Shown one piece after another: positions 1-9,166 of a stretch of DNA of 64,000 nt. The notes under the pieces were generated by a model. It was not told the DNA's origin. It ran no database searches and worked only from the letters and a program-made list of their open reading frames with translations. Each line of letters starts with the position of its first letter. Position 1 is the first letter of the stretch. This stretch comes from CAVALG01 sp045576295 (GTDB taxonomy: Bacteria; Bacillota; Clostridia; Oscillospirales; Acutalibacteraceae): positions 28,755-92,754 of the forward strand of contig JAZNGF010000021.1 in NCBI GenBank assembly GCA_045576295.1. Reading direction: 5' to 3'. The translations under genes and the position numbers were made by a program.

Positions 1-2
1 AA

Positions 3-836
3 CCTTCAGCTGACACTATCTTTATGGACACCTTTTCCGATAAGTCTTTAACAGGTGGTACCATTAAGGCTAATAACCCCAAATGGGCAACAAACCTCGG
101 TGGCGACCCTGTGTTCAAGAATTTCGATGGTAACGTAGTTTGGTCAATTGCCGATGAATCGAAAGCGCAATTTGTTGGTGGAACCGACCTTACCGACTAT
201 ATCGTTGGGTTCGACTTTATGTTTGATAAAGGCAACCTTATGATCAACAATTCCCCCACCGAATACACTAACAACTTAAGTTTTTATGTAAGGCATAAAG
301 GCCATAAGATTTACGGTCACAGAGCGGCATTTGTACTTATTCAGCCATATTCAACCATTAAAATGTCGGGCGGCCAGCCTGTGCAGGACGAAAATGGCAA
401 TGCAGTATACGAAACCACCGCAACCAAGATTTCGCTTAAGTTTGAATTAAACTCAGAAGATAATGTTGCGGGTTCACTCGGTATAGAAAGAGATAGCATA
501 ACATTGCCATTCGATATTTCGCAGGATGAAACCTGGCATCATATCGACATTAAGTGCTTCGATAATGTGTTCACTGTTTATTTCGACGATACCGAAATAA
601 TTCAGTACGAGCAAATGACCGAAGGCTTCCTTGCAGCTAAAAGCCAATACCCGGCAGTAACCGGTGAGGTTGGTGTTGCTGTTGGCGAATCAGCCGTATT
701 TATCGACAATGTTCACGCAAGAAAACTTCAAGACGATTTCGGCGGCGACTATGACAACCAGCTTCAAGGTGCATGGTATCGCCCGATACCTAAGTATATT
801 CAAGAATGGCAAGCCAGAGGCTTACCGATTTTCTAA
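3..836 (+). CDS. Secreted laminin-G-like (ConA-fold) protein, C-terminal part only
   Basis: The reading frame is open to the left edge of the window, so this is the 3' part of a longer gene; the first ATG at 24 is probably internal. The roughly 270 visible residues look like a jelly-roll carbohydrate-binding or lamin-G-type domain: alternating short beta stretches, an opening resembling 'DTFSD', and a later segment 'WHHIDIKCFDNVFTVYFDD' of the kind seen in LamG/ConA-like lectins. No dockerin or membrane anchor is visible at its end. It lies 41 bases before the giant secreted protein, which carries similar internal segments, so the two are probably co-expressed extracellular proteins acting on polysaccharide. 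No catalytic residues can be assigned from this fragment. Confidence 0.6.
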   Translation, partial: PSADTIFMDTFSDKSLTGGTIKANNPKWATNLGGDPVFKNFDGNVVWSIADESKAQFVGGTDLTDYIVGFDFMFDKGNLMINNSPTEYTNNLSFYVRHKGHKIYGHRAAFVLIQPYSTIKMSGGQPVQDENGNAVYETTATKISLKFELNSEDNVAGSLGIERDSITLPFDISQDETWHHIDIKCFDNVFTVYFDDTEIIQYEQMTEGFLAAKSQYPAVTGEVGVAVGESAVFIDNVHARKLQDDFGGDYDNQLQGAWYRPIPKYIQEWQARGLPIF

Positions 837-877
837 GCACAACGCTTTTAATTCTAACCACGTAGGGAGGTAATCAC

Positions 878-3800
878 GTGAAAAAATATAATTTTAAAAG
901 ATTATTGGCGGTTGTGCTTGCTATTACCATTATTGCATCAACAGTTATTGTTGGCGGTGCGGTATCTAACTCTGTTTTCAAAACAACAACAGTTACATAT
1001 AACTTCACCGACAGCGCTGAATTTGCAAACGAACTTAATCGTTTAACAGCAGATTCTGTAACAATTGCAAAAACCGACACAGTAAATCTCGGTGATGTGT
1101 TCAGCGAAGGTGCTGATGGCGGCCTTAACGTTAAAGGCGAGGCTGACACACTTACGCAGATTCTGTGTGACGATGGTAACGGCAATAAATTGGCAGCTGC
1201 CGATGCATCATACCTTCTTGTGCCCGGTTCTAACAACGAAACTGTTAGTTTAGTTTACGCAAAATCAAAAGACGGCACAAAGTATTATGCAGTTTCTTTA
1301 AAAACCGAAAGTGATAACAAAATGATCGAAGGGATCGACGGTGCATACACCAAAACCGTTGCAACCTTCTATACAATAACCGTGGCTGAAGGCAAGATAA
1401 CCGATATAGTTGCAACCTCTTCAAAGAATCTTGCTTTTAAAAACCATTATGACGTTAGCCAGGATAATGCTGTTGAAGATTACGTTTCGGTTTTCACATT
1501 CTTCAGCTTTACAGATAAAGCTGCAAAGGCTATCACATGGGATAGCATAACAAAGCCCATCATCTATGATGTAGAAGTATCTTACGACAGCGAAAGCGGC
1601 AAGATGCTCCTTGGCGGTACAATCAATGTTGACTCAAGCCTTACATCGGGCACTAAAAAGTTCGATATTGACTCTGAAATAACTCTCGATGAATCGGTTT
1701 GCGAGCATGCAACAGGTATTATACCTGCTGCTACCGATGCTGTAGTTAAGAAAATAGAAGCCGGCTTCGGTTTAACCGAGGTTGACGTTCAGGCAACGGT
1801 TGCAGCTTTTGAACAAAGGGTTGCCGAAGAGGTTACAGCCTTCCCTGTATCACCAAACTTACAGGAAAAGGTTGATGCTTTGGTTGCAGATTACAACAAT
1901 CTCGCACCCGAAGTTAAGTATTTCTACACACCCGATTCATTAAATGCTGTTAAAGCTATGCTTGATCAAGGCGTTGATTATTACGACACCTTCGACAGCG
2001 TTAGCTATTTCAACTCAGCCCCCTATTGGGAGCCTGTTGCAACATGGGATGAAAACCTCACTTTAGGTAACAGCAAGAATAGCGAGCCCGACATTGCTTG
2101 GAACAATGTAACCGATCCCACAGCTAATGGCTTCTGGGGTATCATTGCTGATGAAAACGGCAATAATGCTCTTAATTTAAGAAAGAACTTCTATTACACC
2201 GATACAAACGATGCACCTAAATCAAGCCACTCTGTTCTTTATAACCTTAAAGATACAGCAGGCGGCAACAACGAGAGAGATCTTTACGAAATTTCTACAA
2301 AGTTGTATTTTGATGCAACCGGTGCAATGAAAACTTTCTTCGTTCTTGAATATGCTGATCCGGTTGAAAATCCCAACGCGTGGACTTCTATCACCTTAAC
2401 AGCCAACACTTCAAGAACAGCGCTTTACAAAAACATTTCTAAACCCAGCAGTGACCCAACCAATGTTAAATACACAACATCAACATTGGCAAACGTTACC
2501 GACGCTAACGGTGCTAATATTGCATTCAAAACAAAGCAATATCTTGATGTTACCTTAACCTACAACTTCGCAACCATGGGTTACGATGTTACAGTTACAG
2601 GTGTAAACACCAAGAATGCCACTGTTACCGGTTCAGCCTTCTATTCAGTAGCTGAACCTGTTAAGGGCGTTTACATCGGTTCAACCGTTGTTGATAACGA
2701 CAGGCCTTCTATCGACGATATCTCGGTTAAATTCTTAAGCGCAAAAATGGTTTCAAACCTTATTGCAGAAATTGGCGAAATAACCCTTGATAACGTTAAT
2801 AGTGAAAAGCCGAAGGTTGATAACGCATACAGGCTCTATTCAAACCTTTCTGAAACCGAGTATGCTAAACTTACCGATGATGAAAAAACAAAAATCGAAA
2901 ATGCAAAGCAATTAGCTGATAAGCTTCAAAAGGAATATGTTGCATCAACAACTCCGCTTAACATGTTAGACTTTGAAGATGGCTCGGCTGACATTATGGG
3001 TAGTTCGGGCGCTGTTTTCAGTGTTGCCTCGAACCCGGGTGCTACTGCACTTAACCCGTCATCTAAAGTGTTGGCGGTTTCATCTGCGGGCAACACCAAT
3101 GCTAACAAGGTTACGGCCTTTGTTGATGAAAGCTATATCGGTAACCCGCTTCACACCGTTAGTGTAGACGTTTATCTTAACGGTGCTAATTCACCGGTTG
3201 TATATTACGATTACAAAGATGCCGATAACTGGGGAGGCGTTTTCCTTAGCTACGCATCAAAGAAGGTATATGTAAACACAATTGGCAGAACAAGCAACTT
3301 AGCATTAAACGGCAGCGGTAACACAAAGATGAAGCTTGAAGTTACCACAATGAACGGTAATGTTGATTATAACGAGCAGTGGGTAAAACTCGTTATTAAT
3401 TACCATAAGCAGTATGTAACCGTTCAGCTCTTGTTTGAAGATGGTAACATTGGTTCGCCAATTTACGATACAGCCAGCAACACATCGTGGAACATCAAAT
3501 ACAGAAGCGGTAACTCTTCAACTGGTGTTGCGTTTGGTGCTGAAGGAACAGGCTTCACATCATACTTTGATAATATTTCAATTAACTCAAGGAATGACAC
3601 GGCAGCTTGTGCAGAGGCGATGACATTTGAGAGCAAGTATGCAGATCTTATGAAACTCACCCCTGCAACACTTTCAAACACCGACGTTGACACTCTTAAC
3701 AGTGCAATTGAAGACTATGTTGCGCTCAGCCCCGATGCTAAAACCTACTTCCCGCTTGCAGAAGAAATCCTTTACACATTAAAGGATGCTGCTGTGATTA

Positions 3801-6800
3801 TGGATCCTTCTCTTAACGATACACCTTACGTATTACAAGATAGAAGCGATATGAGTAAGCCCTTCGCTTACGACTTCCAGGAAGGCTTTATGTCAAGGCT
3901 TTACAGGAATATGGGTAGCGGCTGGGGCCCGGCAGAGGTTCGCGCAACCGGCGACAAGGTTGACAGCGAGGGAACCTTCCTTTTAACTAATGTTGACGGT
4001 GATTATTACTATATCGAAACCGCTGAAAACTATCCCGAAGCATTTGTTGAGGGTGATGCAACCACATTCGAAATGACCCTTGATTCTACTCTTGGCAAAT
4101 GGTATTACATTGATAAGATTGGCGATAAGGTATATATTGATAAATCGGGCGAAGTATACGACAATAACGCTCTTTACCTGAATGGTATACAAAACTTCTA
4201 TTCTATAAAGAATAAGTTTGTTCCCGATAAGAGAAGGTTAACCTCAGTTAGTATGACTATCTGGGCAGACGATTACAAAAAAACAACCAACACCTACCCA
4301 ATCAGGGTTGTTACATCATACCTTGATCAAAGCAACTACACCTTCTTTGAGTTATATAACAAGAATGAAGTAGCTCAAATCAAGTGGGGTAAATGTGTAG
4401 ACGGTAAGGCAACAGTTTCGGCACAAGGTGCTGAAACCAACCTTATGATGTCGGATAAGATCGACGTTAGCTACACAATTTCACAGCTTGGTACAGCTGA
4501 GTTTGTATTTAATGATCAACACGGTAACCAGTATTCAGGTAAATACACAATGCCTAACATTACTTGGGACTTTGCCATTTCGGCTGCGCACAATGCAGGC
4601 ATCTACTACGATAACCTTGTAGTATCCTACACCGAAGCCGACTGGACAACAACCGAAGTAAACGACATTGTTGTTTACTACACCTCTAACACCTTCCTTG
4701 ATACCGATTCAGTAGTTCTTCTTCATGGTGAAGAACTTTCCGATACAGTGTCATCGGTTGAGCTTGTTGAGGTTGATGACACAATGACAAGCGCGTTGCC
4801 GCAGTACATAAGCAGAACAGGATACGACTACAACGGAGTTGTATACTATGATTGCGACGGTAACTACTTAACTAAAAATGATGCCGGCAACTGGACCTAT
4901 ACTTGCACAACCGAAGGCCGCGAGGAATATGGTAAGCAGGTAATTCTTGATGCATCGGCACAAAAATGGTACTACTATGTAGACGGCACACCCAAATACA
5001 TAGAAGGCAAGAGTGCCGAAGTAACCTCAGAGCACTTTATCGACCCCATCCCGAATGAAGAGATGGCAAGTGTATTCAGTGCAAAACAGAGCCATAAGAT
5101 GAATATTGTTCAGAAAACCTATTCATCGCTCAAATTCATAATACCTTCAACCTTTAAACAGGGTATGTACCTCTTAAAAATCAACAACATAAACGGTGAT
5201 GCTTACTACTATTATCTTAATGCTCCGTGGGTAGACTACACCATTGGTAGCGACGGTAAAACAACAGCACCCGGCAAGATTTTAGAGGTAATTGGTGAAA
5301 ACCTTGCACCGCATATTGATGAACAGCTTGAGGCATTAGACGAAAGCAGCGCAGATTATGCTGAAAAACGTCGTGAAATTCTTAACAGCGTTAAGGTTTA
5401 CATGACCGACGGAACACATAACTACAACTTAGAGATCGACGATATCGAATCTGACTACAGGCTCCAGGTTAAAATCCCGGGCAATGTATATATGGACACC
5501 GACAACAACGGTGACTATGTAAGCACTAAGTATGAAATTATGGTTCACAGCAACTTCGGTGACGATTACTGCTGGTCGATCCCCTATGTTATTCATGTAG
5601 CACCCGATGTTAGGGATTCATGGGGCGACACTGTATACAGCATTCTTGACTTTGATGCAAGCCTTGGCCAGGCATCAAACAACGCGGCTGCTGTAACAGT
5701 TCACGCACTTGATTACATCACCAACAATGGCGGCGGTACACTCTACTTCCCCGGTGGTTACTACAAGTTCGATACACCAATCGTTGTTCCTTCAAACGTA
5801 AGGATCGTTGGTGAATCGAAAGAAACCACAAACTTCATCTGTTCCGACTATTATTATATGATAGGCGAGCTTCCGAGCCAGTTGTTCTACTTTGGCGGTA
5901 ACGCTGAATTTAAGAACATCTCGGTATACGCCGAAAGAACAGGTGGTTTCGTTGGTATTTATGGCGACAAGGCCGAAAACATCTACATTGAAAACTGCCG
6001 TTTCAGGTATCAGCACAATGCCGGTGCTATCACCCTATGGGGTCCGGTTCTTGTTTCGTCTAACGAAGCTTATGCTTTAATCAGGGCCGAAACCAGAAGC
6101 TTCCTTATTGGTGCATTTGCTGAAACCAGCAACATCCAGTTCAGAGACTATCACCAAAGCGCTTCTATCCAGCCTGAACACAGGCCGATAGTTGTTTGGG
6201 ATAAGTATGCTGAATATTGGGTTCTTCAAGATTTCTACACCAACGGTGGTTGGGGAGAACTTTACGCACAGAGATCAATGTTAGACGGCGGCGAAGGCGA
6301 CGATGTATGTTTCGGTGCATGGAGCAAGGGAATGTATATCCAAGATTGGTTCTTCAATAAGAGAACAACCAATAACCACGAAATTTACGTTGCCGACATG
6401 GGATGCGATATTCCCGACACAACCCTTATGGTTGCGCGTGATGAAAGCGGTAACAGAATTTTAGATGAAAACGGATTACCTACTGTTTACGAAATTCAGT
6501 ACACCGAAACGGCTGAGTTCTTCAAGAGCTTGCAGGTTTATGTGTTCACGGGAATCGGCGAAGGTCAAACAAGAACCATAGTTCATGCCGAGCCGCTTGG
6601 TAACGGAAAAACAAGGCTTTATCTTGACCGCCCCTTCACAACCGAAATTATCAGTGGTGTGTCGAGATGTAACGTTCGTAAGATCCGTGAAGATATTTAC
6701 TTTGTAAACAACAAGACCTATTTCGGTATTTCATTCGGTTTCTACGGCGCAGCATGCGACGTTGTTTACGATGGTAACGTTGAAGACAGGTTTAGAGATT

Positions 6801-7447
6801 TCTACGCTCAAGACTGGTCGGGCGACTGTATCTGGTATATCACCTATAAAGATAACTATATGACAGGCGACTATTACCTGTGGCATTCTAACGGTGATAG
6901 TATGGGCCATAACTCTAATACCTATTCACAAGGCTTCTTTATCGATGGTGGTTACCAAGGTAAGGGCGCAATGGCAATAGCTTTAAGAGATTGTACTCAA
7001 ATTGCTCACACAACCTATGTTAGCTACGCTAACCAGTCTAAAGACCTTATCATTGAGCACAACTACACCTCCGACATAAATGGCGGTAGTGCATACAACC
7101 TTTCTATCGGTGCTAACGGTGGTGCATATCTCTATAAGAACGTTTTCGAAAACTGTACCACAAACACCGGTGCTATTTATAAGCCTGCATCATCAACAAA
7201 CACTAACGATGAAGGCTACTTAAGAGTTATTGTTGATTCAGCGCCGGCAACAAGCATGAAGGGTGACGTTAACCTCGACGGAGTTGTTGATTTAAGGGAT
7301 GCAACCACAATCCGTAACTATGTTACCGGAAAGATTTCCTTGAACGAAACCCAGAAGTCGTATGGCGACTTAGATGGCGACGACAAGGTAACCCTTATGG
7401 ATGCAACCTACCTCAGATACTATATCGCAGGTTATGTTGAACTCTAA
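878..7447 (+). CDS. Giant secreted multidomain beta-helix protein with C-terminal type I dockerin
   Basis: A 2,189-residue exported protein. A GTG start is chosen because GGGAGG lies just upstream (865-870) and a signal peptide follows at once (Lys/Arg-rich start, then a hydrophobic run to about residue 30). The middle holds at least three segments resembling LamG/ConA-like domains (around residues 370-620, 690-910 and 1000-1260). From about residue 1590 a pectate-lyase-superfamily type right-handed beta-helix begins, marked by 'GGGTLYFPGGYYKF' near residue 1617. Residues about 2127-2189 form a dockerin I with two calcium-binding repeats, 'GDVNLDGVVDLRDATTIRNY' and 'GDLDGDDKVTLMDATYLRYY'. Known dockerins bind cohesins, so cellulosome-like attachment is inferred. 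The beta-helix could be a polysaccharide lyase or hydrolase; substrate is unknown. Confidence 0.85.
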   Translation: MKKYNFKRLLAVVLAITIIASTVIVGGAVSNSVFKTTTVTYNFTDSAEFANELNRLTADSVTIAKTDTVNLGDVFSEGADGGLNVKGEADTLTQILCDDGNGNKLAAADASYLLVPGSNNETVSLVYAKSKDGTKYYAVSLKTESDNKMIEGIDGAYTKTVATFYTITVAEGKITDIVATSSKNLAFKNHYDVSQDNAVEDYVSVFTFFSFTDKAAKAITWDSITKPIIYDVEVSYDSESGKMLLGGTINVDSSLTSGTKKFDIDSEITLDESVCEHATGIIPAATDAVVKKIEAGFGLTEVDVQATVAAFEQRVAEEVTAFPVSPNLQEKVDALVADYNNLAPEVKYFYTPDSLNAVKAMLDQGVDYYDTFDSVSYFNSAPYWEPVATWDENLTLGNSKNSEPDIAWNNVTDPTANGFWGIIADENGNNALNLRKNFYYTDTNDAPKSSHSVLYNLKDTAGGNNERDLYEISTKLYFDATGAMKTFFVLEYADPVENPNAWTSITLTANTSRTALYKNISKPSSDPTNVKYTTSTLANVTDANGANIAFKTKQYLDVTLTYNFATMGYDVTVTGVNTKNATVTGSAFYSVAEPVKGVYIGSTVVDNDRPSIDDISVKFLSAKMVSNLIAEIGEITLDNVNSEKPKVDNAYRLYSNLSETEYAKLTDDEKTKIENAKQLADKLQKEYVASTTPLNMLDFEDGSADIMGSSGAVFSVASNPGATALNPSSKVLAVSSAGNTNANKVTAFVDESYIGNPLHTVSVDVYLNGANSPVVYYDYKDADNWGGVFLSYASKKVYVNTIGRTSNLALNGSGNTKMKLEVTTMNGNVDYNEQWVKLVINYHKQYVTVQLLFEDGNIGSPIYDTASNTSWNIKYRSGNSSTGVAFGAEGTGFTSYFDNISINSRNDTAACAEAMTFESKYADLMKLTPATLSNTDVDTLNSAIEDYVALSPDAKTYFPLAEEILYTLKDAAVIMDPSLNDTPYVLQDRSDMSKPFAYDFQEGFMSRLYRNMGSGWGPAEVRATGDKVDSEGTFLLTNVDGDYYYIETAENYPEAFVEGDATTFEMTLDSTLGKWYYIDKIGDKVYIDKSGEVYDNNALYLNGIQNFYSIKNKFVPDKRRLTSVSMTIWADDYKKTTNTYPIRVVTSYLDQSNYTFFELYNKNEVAQIKWGKCVDGKATVSAQGAETNLMMSDKIDVSYTISQLGTAEFVFNDQHGNQYSGKYTMPNITWDFAISAAHNAGIYYDNLVVSYTEADWTTTEVNDIVVYYTSNTFLDTDSVVLLHGEELSDTVSSVELVEVDDTMTSALPQYISRTGYDYNGVVYYDCDGNYLTKNDAGNWTYTCTTEGREEYGKQVILDASAQKWYYYVDGTPKYIEGKSAEVTSEHFIDPIPNEEMASVFSAKQSHKMNIVQKTYSSLKFIIPSTFKQGMYLLKINNINGDAYYYYLNAPWVDYTIGSDGKTTAPGKILEVIGENLAPHIDEQLEALDESSADYAEKRREILNSVKVYMTDGTHNYNLEIDDIESDYRLQVKIPGNVYMDTDNNGDYVSTKYEIMVHSNFGDDYCWSIPYVIHVAPDVRDSWGDTVYSILDFDASLGQASNNAAAVTVHALDYITNNGGGTLYFPGGYYKFDTPIVVPSNVRIVGESKETTNFICSDYYYMIGELPSQLFYFGGNAEFKNISVYAERTGGFVGIYGDKAENIYIENCRFRYQHNAGAITLWGPVLVSSNEAYALIRAETRSFLIGAFAETSNIQFRDYHQSASIQPEHRPIVVWDKYAEYWVLQDFYTNGGWGELYAQRSMLDGGEGDDVCFGAWSKGMYIQDWFFNKRTTNNHEIYVADMGCDIPDTTLMVARDESGNRILDENGLPTVYEIQYTETAEFFKSLQVYVFTGIGEGQTRTIVHAEPLGNGKTRLYLDRPFTTEIISGVSRCNVRKIREDIYFVNNKTYFGISFGFYGAACDVVYDGNVEDRFRDFYAQDWSGDCIWYITYKDNYMTGDYYLWHSNGDSMGHNSNTYSQGFFIDGGYQGKGAMAIALRDCTQIAHTTYVSYANQSKDLIIEHNYTSDINGGSAYNLSIGANGGAYLYKNVFENCTTNTGAIYKPASSTNTNDEGYLRVIVDSAPATSMKGDVNLDGVVDLRDATTIRNYVTGKISLNETQKSYGDLDGDDKVTLMDATYLRYYIAGYVEL

Positions 7448-7466
7448 ACGCATCTAATCTAAATTT

Positions 7467-7498
7467 ACAAAGCCACCGAGTTTTCGGTGGCTTTGTTT
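7467..7498 (+). terminator. Rho-independent terminator
   Basis: A perfect 13-base stem (7467-7479 with 7484-7496, ACAAAGCCACCGA / TCGGTGGCTTTGT) with a four-base loop sits 20 bases after the dockerin protein stop and runs into T residues. Confidence 0.9.
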
Positions 7499-7521
7499 AA
7501 CCAAATTATCCGGGTGATTTT

Positions 7522-8286
7522 ATGAAATTTTTAAAAAGTACTTTATGTGTGGTTATTATCCTAACGCTTGCGTTTTCCCTTGTGGGGTGTGGTGGCAATT
7601 CTATTGCCAAAGCACTTGATATGAAAAATTTCGAAACAGTGCAAATAACCGCAAGCTACCAAATGGAAGACCTTGAGGCAGAGGAAGAAGAAACCACATC
7701 ATCCAGTGCCTCCTCTGGAGAAACCTCATCCGACGGGGTTATGTATAACGATGTAGAAATGGATGAAAATTCCGAATCAGCCGAACTTAACGAAGATTTA
7801 AAATATAAAAGAAACGGCAGCACATATTATGAATATGCATTTGGTAATGAGTTCTACTTTTTCGAAGAAGGCGGAAAGCATTACCGCATAATTTCGCAGC
7901 CTGATTATTCAAACCCTGAAGCCTTCCAAAACCTTTGGTATAAGCAAGAAGCAACCGAAGAAGCATTTAAAAGCGCAACCACATTTAATTATGATGCTTT
8001 TGAATCTTTAGAGAAGGATTTCTTTAAAAAGAAGGGTAACACCTACACTCTAAAGCAGGAATATATCAACGAGTTTATAAACGACCTTTTAAAAATGGAT
8101 ATGGCCGATGAGGATTACAGTAATCCAAGTGTAAGGCTAACGGTTGAGGATAATCAGATAACAGAGATGTGCATTAAATTCTTGCGTGAAGAGCGTTATC
8201 AGTTTGAAATAACCTATAATATTATTTACAATGATTTAAAGGTTAAGCTCCCGGAATGCACCGATAAAGAACTGATACTTTATTAA
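7522..8286 (+). CDS. Predicted lipoprotein of unknown function
   Basis: A 254-residue protein with a lipoprotein signal: basic start, hydrophobic core, and lipobox 'LVGC' near residue 23, so it is expected to be anchored to the outer face of the membrane. After the lipobox comes an acidic, Ser/Glu-rich stretch (about residues 55-75) that looks like a flexible linker, then a mixed alpha/beta body without a motif I recognise. The start follows GGGTG. It stands alone between two strong terminators, so it is its own transcription unit. Its position next to secreted polysaccharide-binding proteins suggests a cell-surface role, but nothing in the sequence fixes it. Confidence 0.75.
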   Translation: MKFLKSTLCVVIILTLAFSLVGCGGNSIAKALDMKNFETVQITASYQMEDLEAEEEETTSSSASSGETSSDGVMYNDVEMDENSESAELNEDLKYKRNGSTYYEYAFGNEFYFFEEGGKHYRIISQPDYSNPEAFQNLWYKQEATEEAFKSATTFNYDAFESLEKDFFKKKGNTYTLKQEYINEFINDLLKMDMADEDYSNPSVRLTVEDNQITEMCIKFLREERYQFEITYNIIYNDLKVKLPECTDKELILY

Positions 8287-8291
8287 TAGAG

Positions 8292-8326
8292 AAAAAACGG
8301 CAAGTTAAAAACTTGTCGTTTTTTGT
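8292..8326. terminator. Bidirectional rho-independent terminator
   Basis: A-rich arm and T-rich arm flank the stem CGGCAAGTT / AACTTGTCG (one G-U pair), followed by T6 on the plus strand and by T6 on the minus strand. It can end both the lipoprotein gene and the converging minus-strand gene at 8383. Confidence 0.85.
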
Positions 8327-8382
8327 GCGAAGGTATGGTCGAAAGGTGTATATGTGCAAAAAATGCCCCTAAACAATGTAAC

Positions 8383-8775
8383 TTATTGCGACTTTTTAAA
8401 AAAATACGGCCCACACAGGTCGCCGTTATGGGTTTTAATATATGTCCAGGAATAATCATTGGCAACCACATAAAACTCATTCAATTCAGCATCGATCTTC
8501 TCGGCTGTGTTAAATTGATGGGGAAGTTTATTTGTTACGCCGTTGCCGTTATACATATCGCAGCAAAAGCAATCGGCCTTTATTGCTTGGTTAAAAGCTT
8601 TACGTGCATTATCTCCAATCAACAGCTCATCACCTTCAATGAGTTTGTAAGAAAACACATGCCAAATGAATTGATCTGTGGCATATTTCTTGATTTGATC
8701 TTTCGTAAGTTCAGATGCAAAGTGACGTAACCACTGGTTTATAAATTTTTGCTTTGTCATCGAGAATTTAGCCAT
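8383..8775 (-). CDS. DUF4275-like protein
   Basis: A 130-residue soluble protein. The start is preceded by AAGGGGAT at a good distance. The pattern 'FIWHVFSYKLIEGDELLIGDNARKAF' (part around residues 36-61) resembles the W-x-x-FS-(x)-EG-(x)-AxxAF core I associate with DUF4275, a family of unknown function; the C-terminal half has 'NDYSWTYIKTHNGDLCGPYF', suggesting a small alpha/beta domain. No catalytic residues can be named. It lies between a bidirectional terminator and tRNA-Arg on the same strand and is probably monocistronic. The family name is from memory of the motif, so treat it as moderate. Confidence 0.6.
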   Translation of the reverse strand: MAKFSMTKQKFINQWLRHFASELTKDQIKKYATDQFIWHVFSYKLIEGDELLIGDNARKAFNQAIKADCFCCDMYNGNGVTNKLPHQFNTAEKIDAELNEFYVVANDYSWTYIKTHNGDLCGPYFFKKSQ

Positions 8776-8819
8776 GTTTATATCCCCTTTTCACCATTAT
8801 AACAAAGAAGGTGTTGAAT

Positions 8820-8862
8820 TGTAAAGAAAACCTCTTTTGCCTTTGTAGACAAAAGAGGTTTT
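8820..8862 (-). terminator. Terminator of the tRNA-Arg gene
   Basis: On the minus strand a 12-base stem AAAACCTCTTTT / AAAAGAGGTTTT (8851-8862 with 8827-8838) starts three bases after the CCA end of the tRNA and runs into a T-containing tail. Confidence 0.8.
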
Positions 8863-8864
8863 TC

Positions 8865-8941
8865 TGGCGCGCTGAAAGGGACTCGAACCCCCGACCTTCT
8901 GATTCGTAGTCAGACACTCTATCCAGCTGAGCTATCAGCGC
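8865..8941 (-). tRNA. tRNA-Arg (anticodon ACG)
   Basis: The minus strand folds as a full cloverleaf: acceptor arms GCGCTGA (8935-8941) and TCAGCGC (8869-8875), D arm AGCTCAGCTGGATAGAG, anticodon arm with loop CTACGAA giving anticodon ACG, T arm with GGTTCGAGTCC, discriminator G and an encoded CCA (8865-8867). The A at position 34 would normally be edited to inosine, reading CGN codons. Confidence 0.95.
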
Positions 8942-8964
8942 AAGCAATATTAAACTGCCAAAAT

Positions 8965-8993
8965 ATAATACCACACCTAAACTCAAAAATCAA
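8965..8993 (-). promoter_or_regulatory. Sigma-A promoter of tRNA-Arg
   Basis: On the minus strand TTGATT (8988-8993), a 17-base spacer, then TATTAT (8965-8970); transcription would start some 15-20 bases before the mature tRNA 5' end. Confidence 0.65.
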
Positions 8994-9107
8994 CCCAAAA
9001 TTTAAACTTTTTTATTTTTTTAAACTTTTTTATTTTTTTACTTTTAGCTGATAATCACGGCGTGCTAAACGACGATAAAAAAATTTTTACAAGATTTTCA
9101 ATAACTA

Positions 9108-9137
9108 TTGCCTAATCATACCTTTATTTGATATAAT
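9108..9137 (+). promoter_or_regulatory. Sigma-A promoter of glgB
   Basis: TTGCCT (9108-9113), an 18-base spacer and a perfect TATAAT (9132-9137) lie 30 bases before the glgB start codon. The preceding 8994-9107 is AT-rich with two tandem copies of a T-tract unit and no gene. Confidence 0.65.
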
Positions 9138-9166
9138 TATTATATATAAGATATGGAGGGATATTT

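Noticed and set aside
9001..9041. Tandem T-tract repeat upstream of glgB as a regulatory site
   Set aside because: Two copies of a TTTAAAC-T-rich unit in an AT-rich gap; too simple to support function, possibly just an UP-like AT-rich region.
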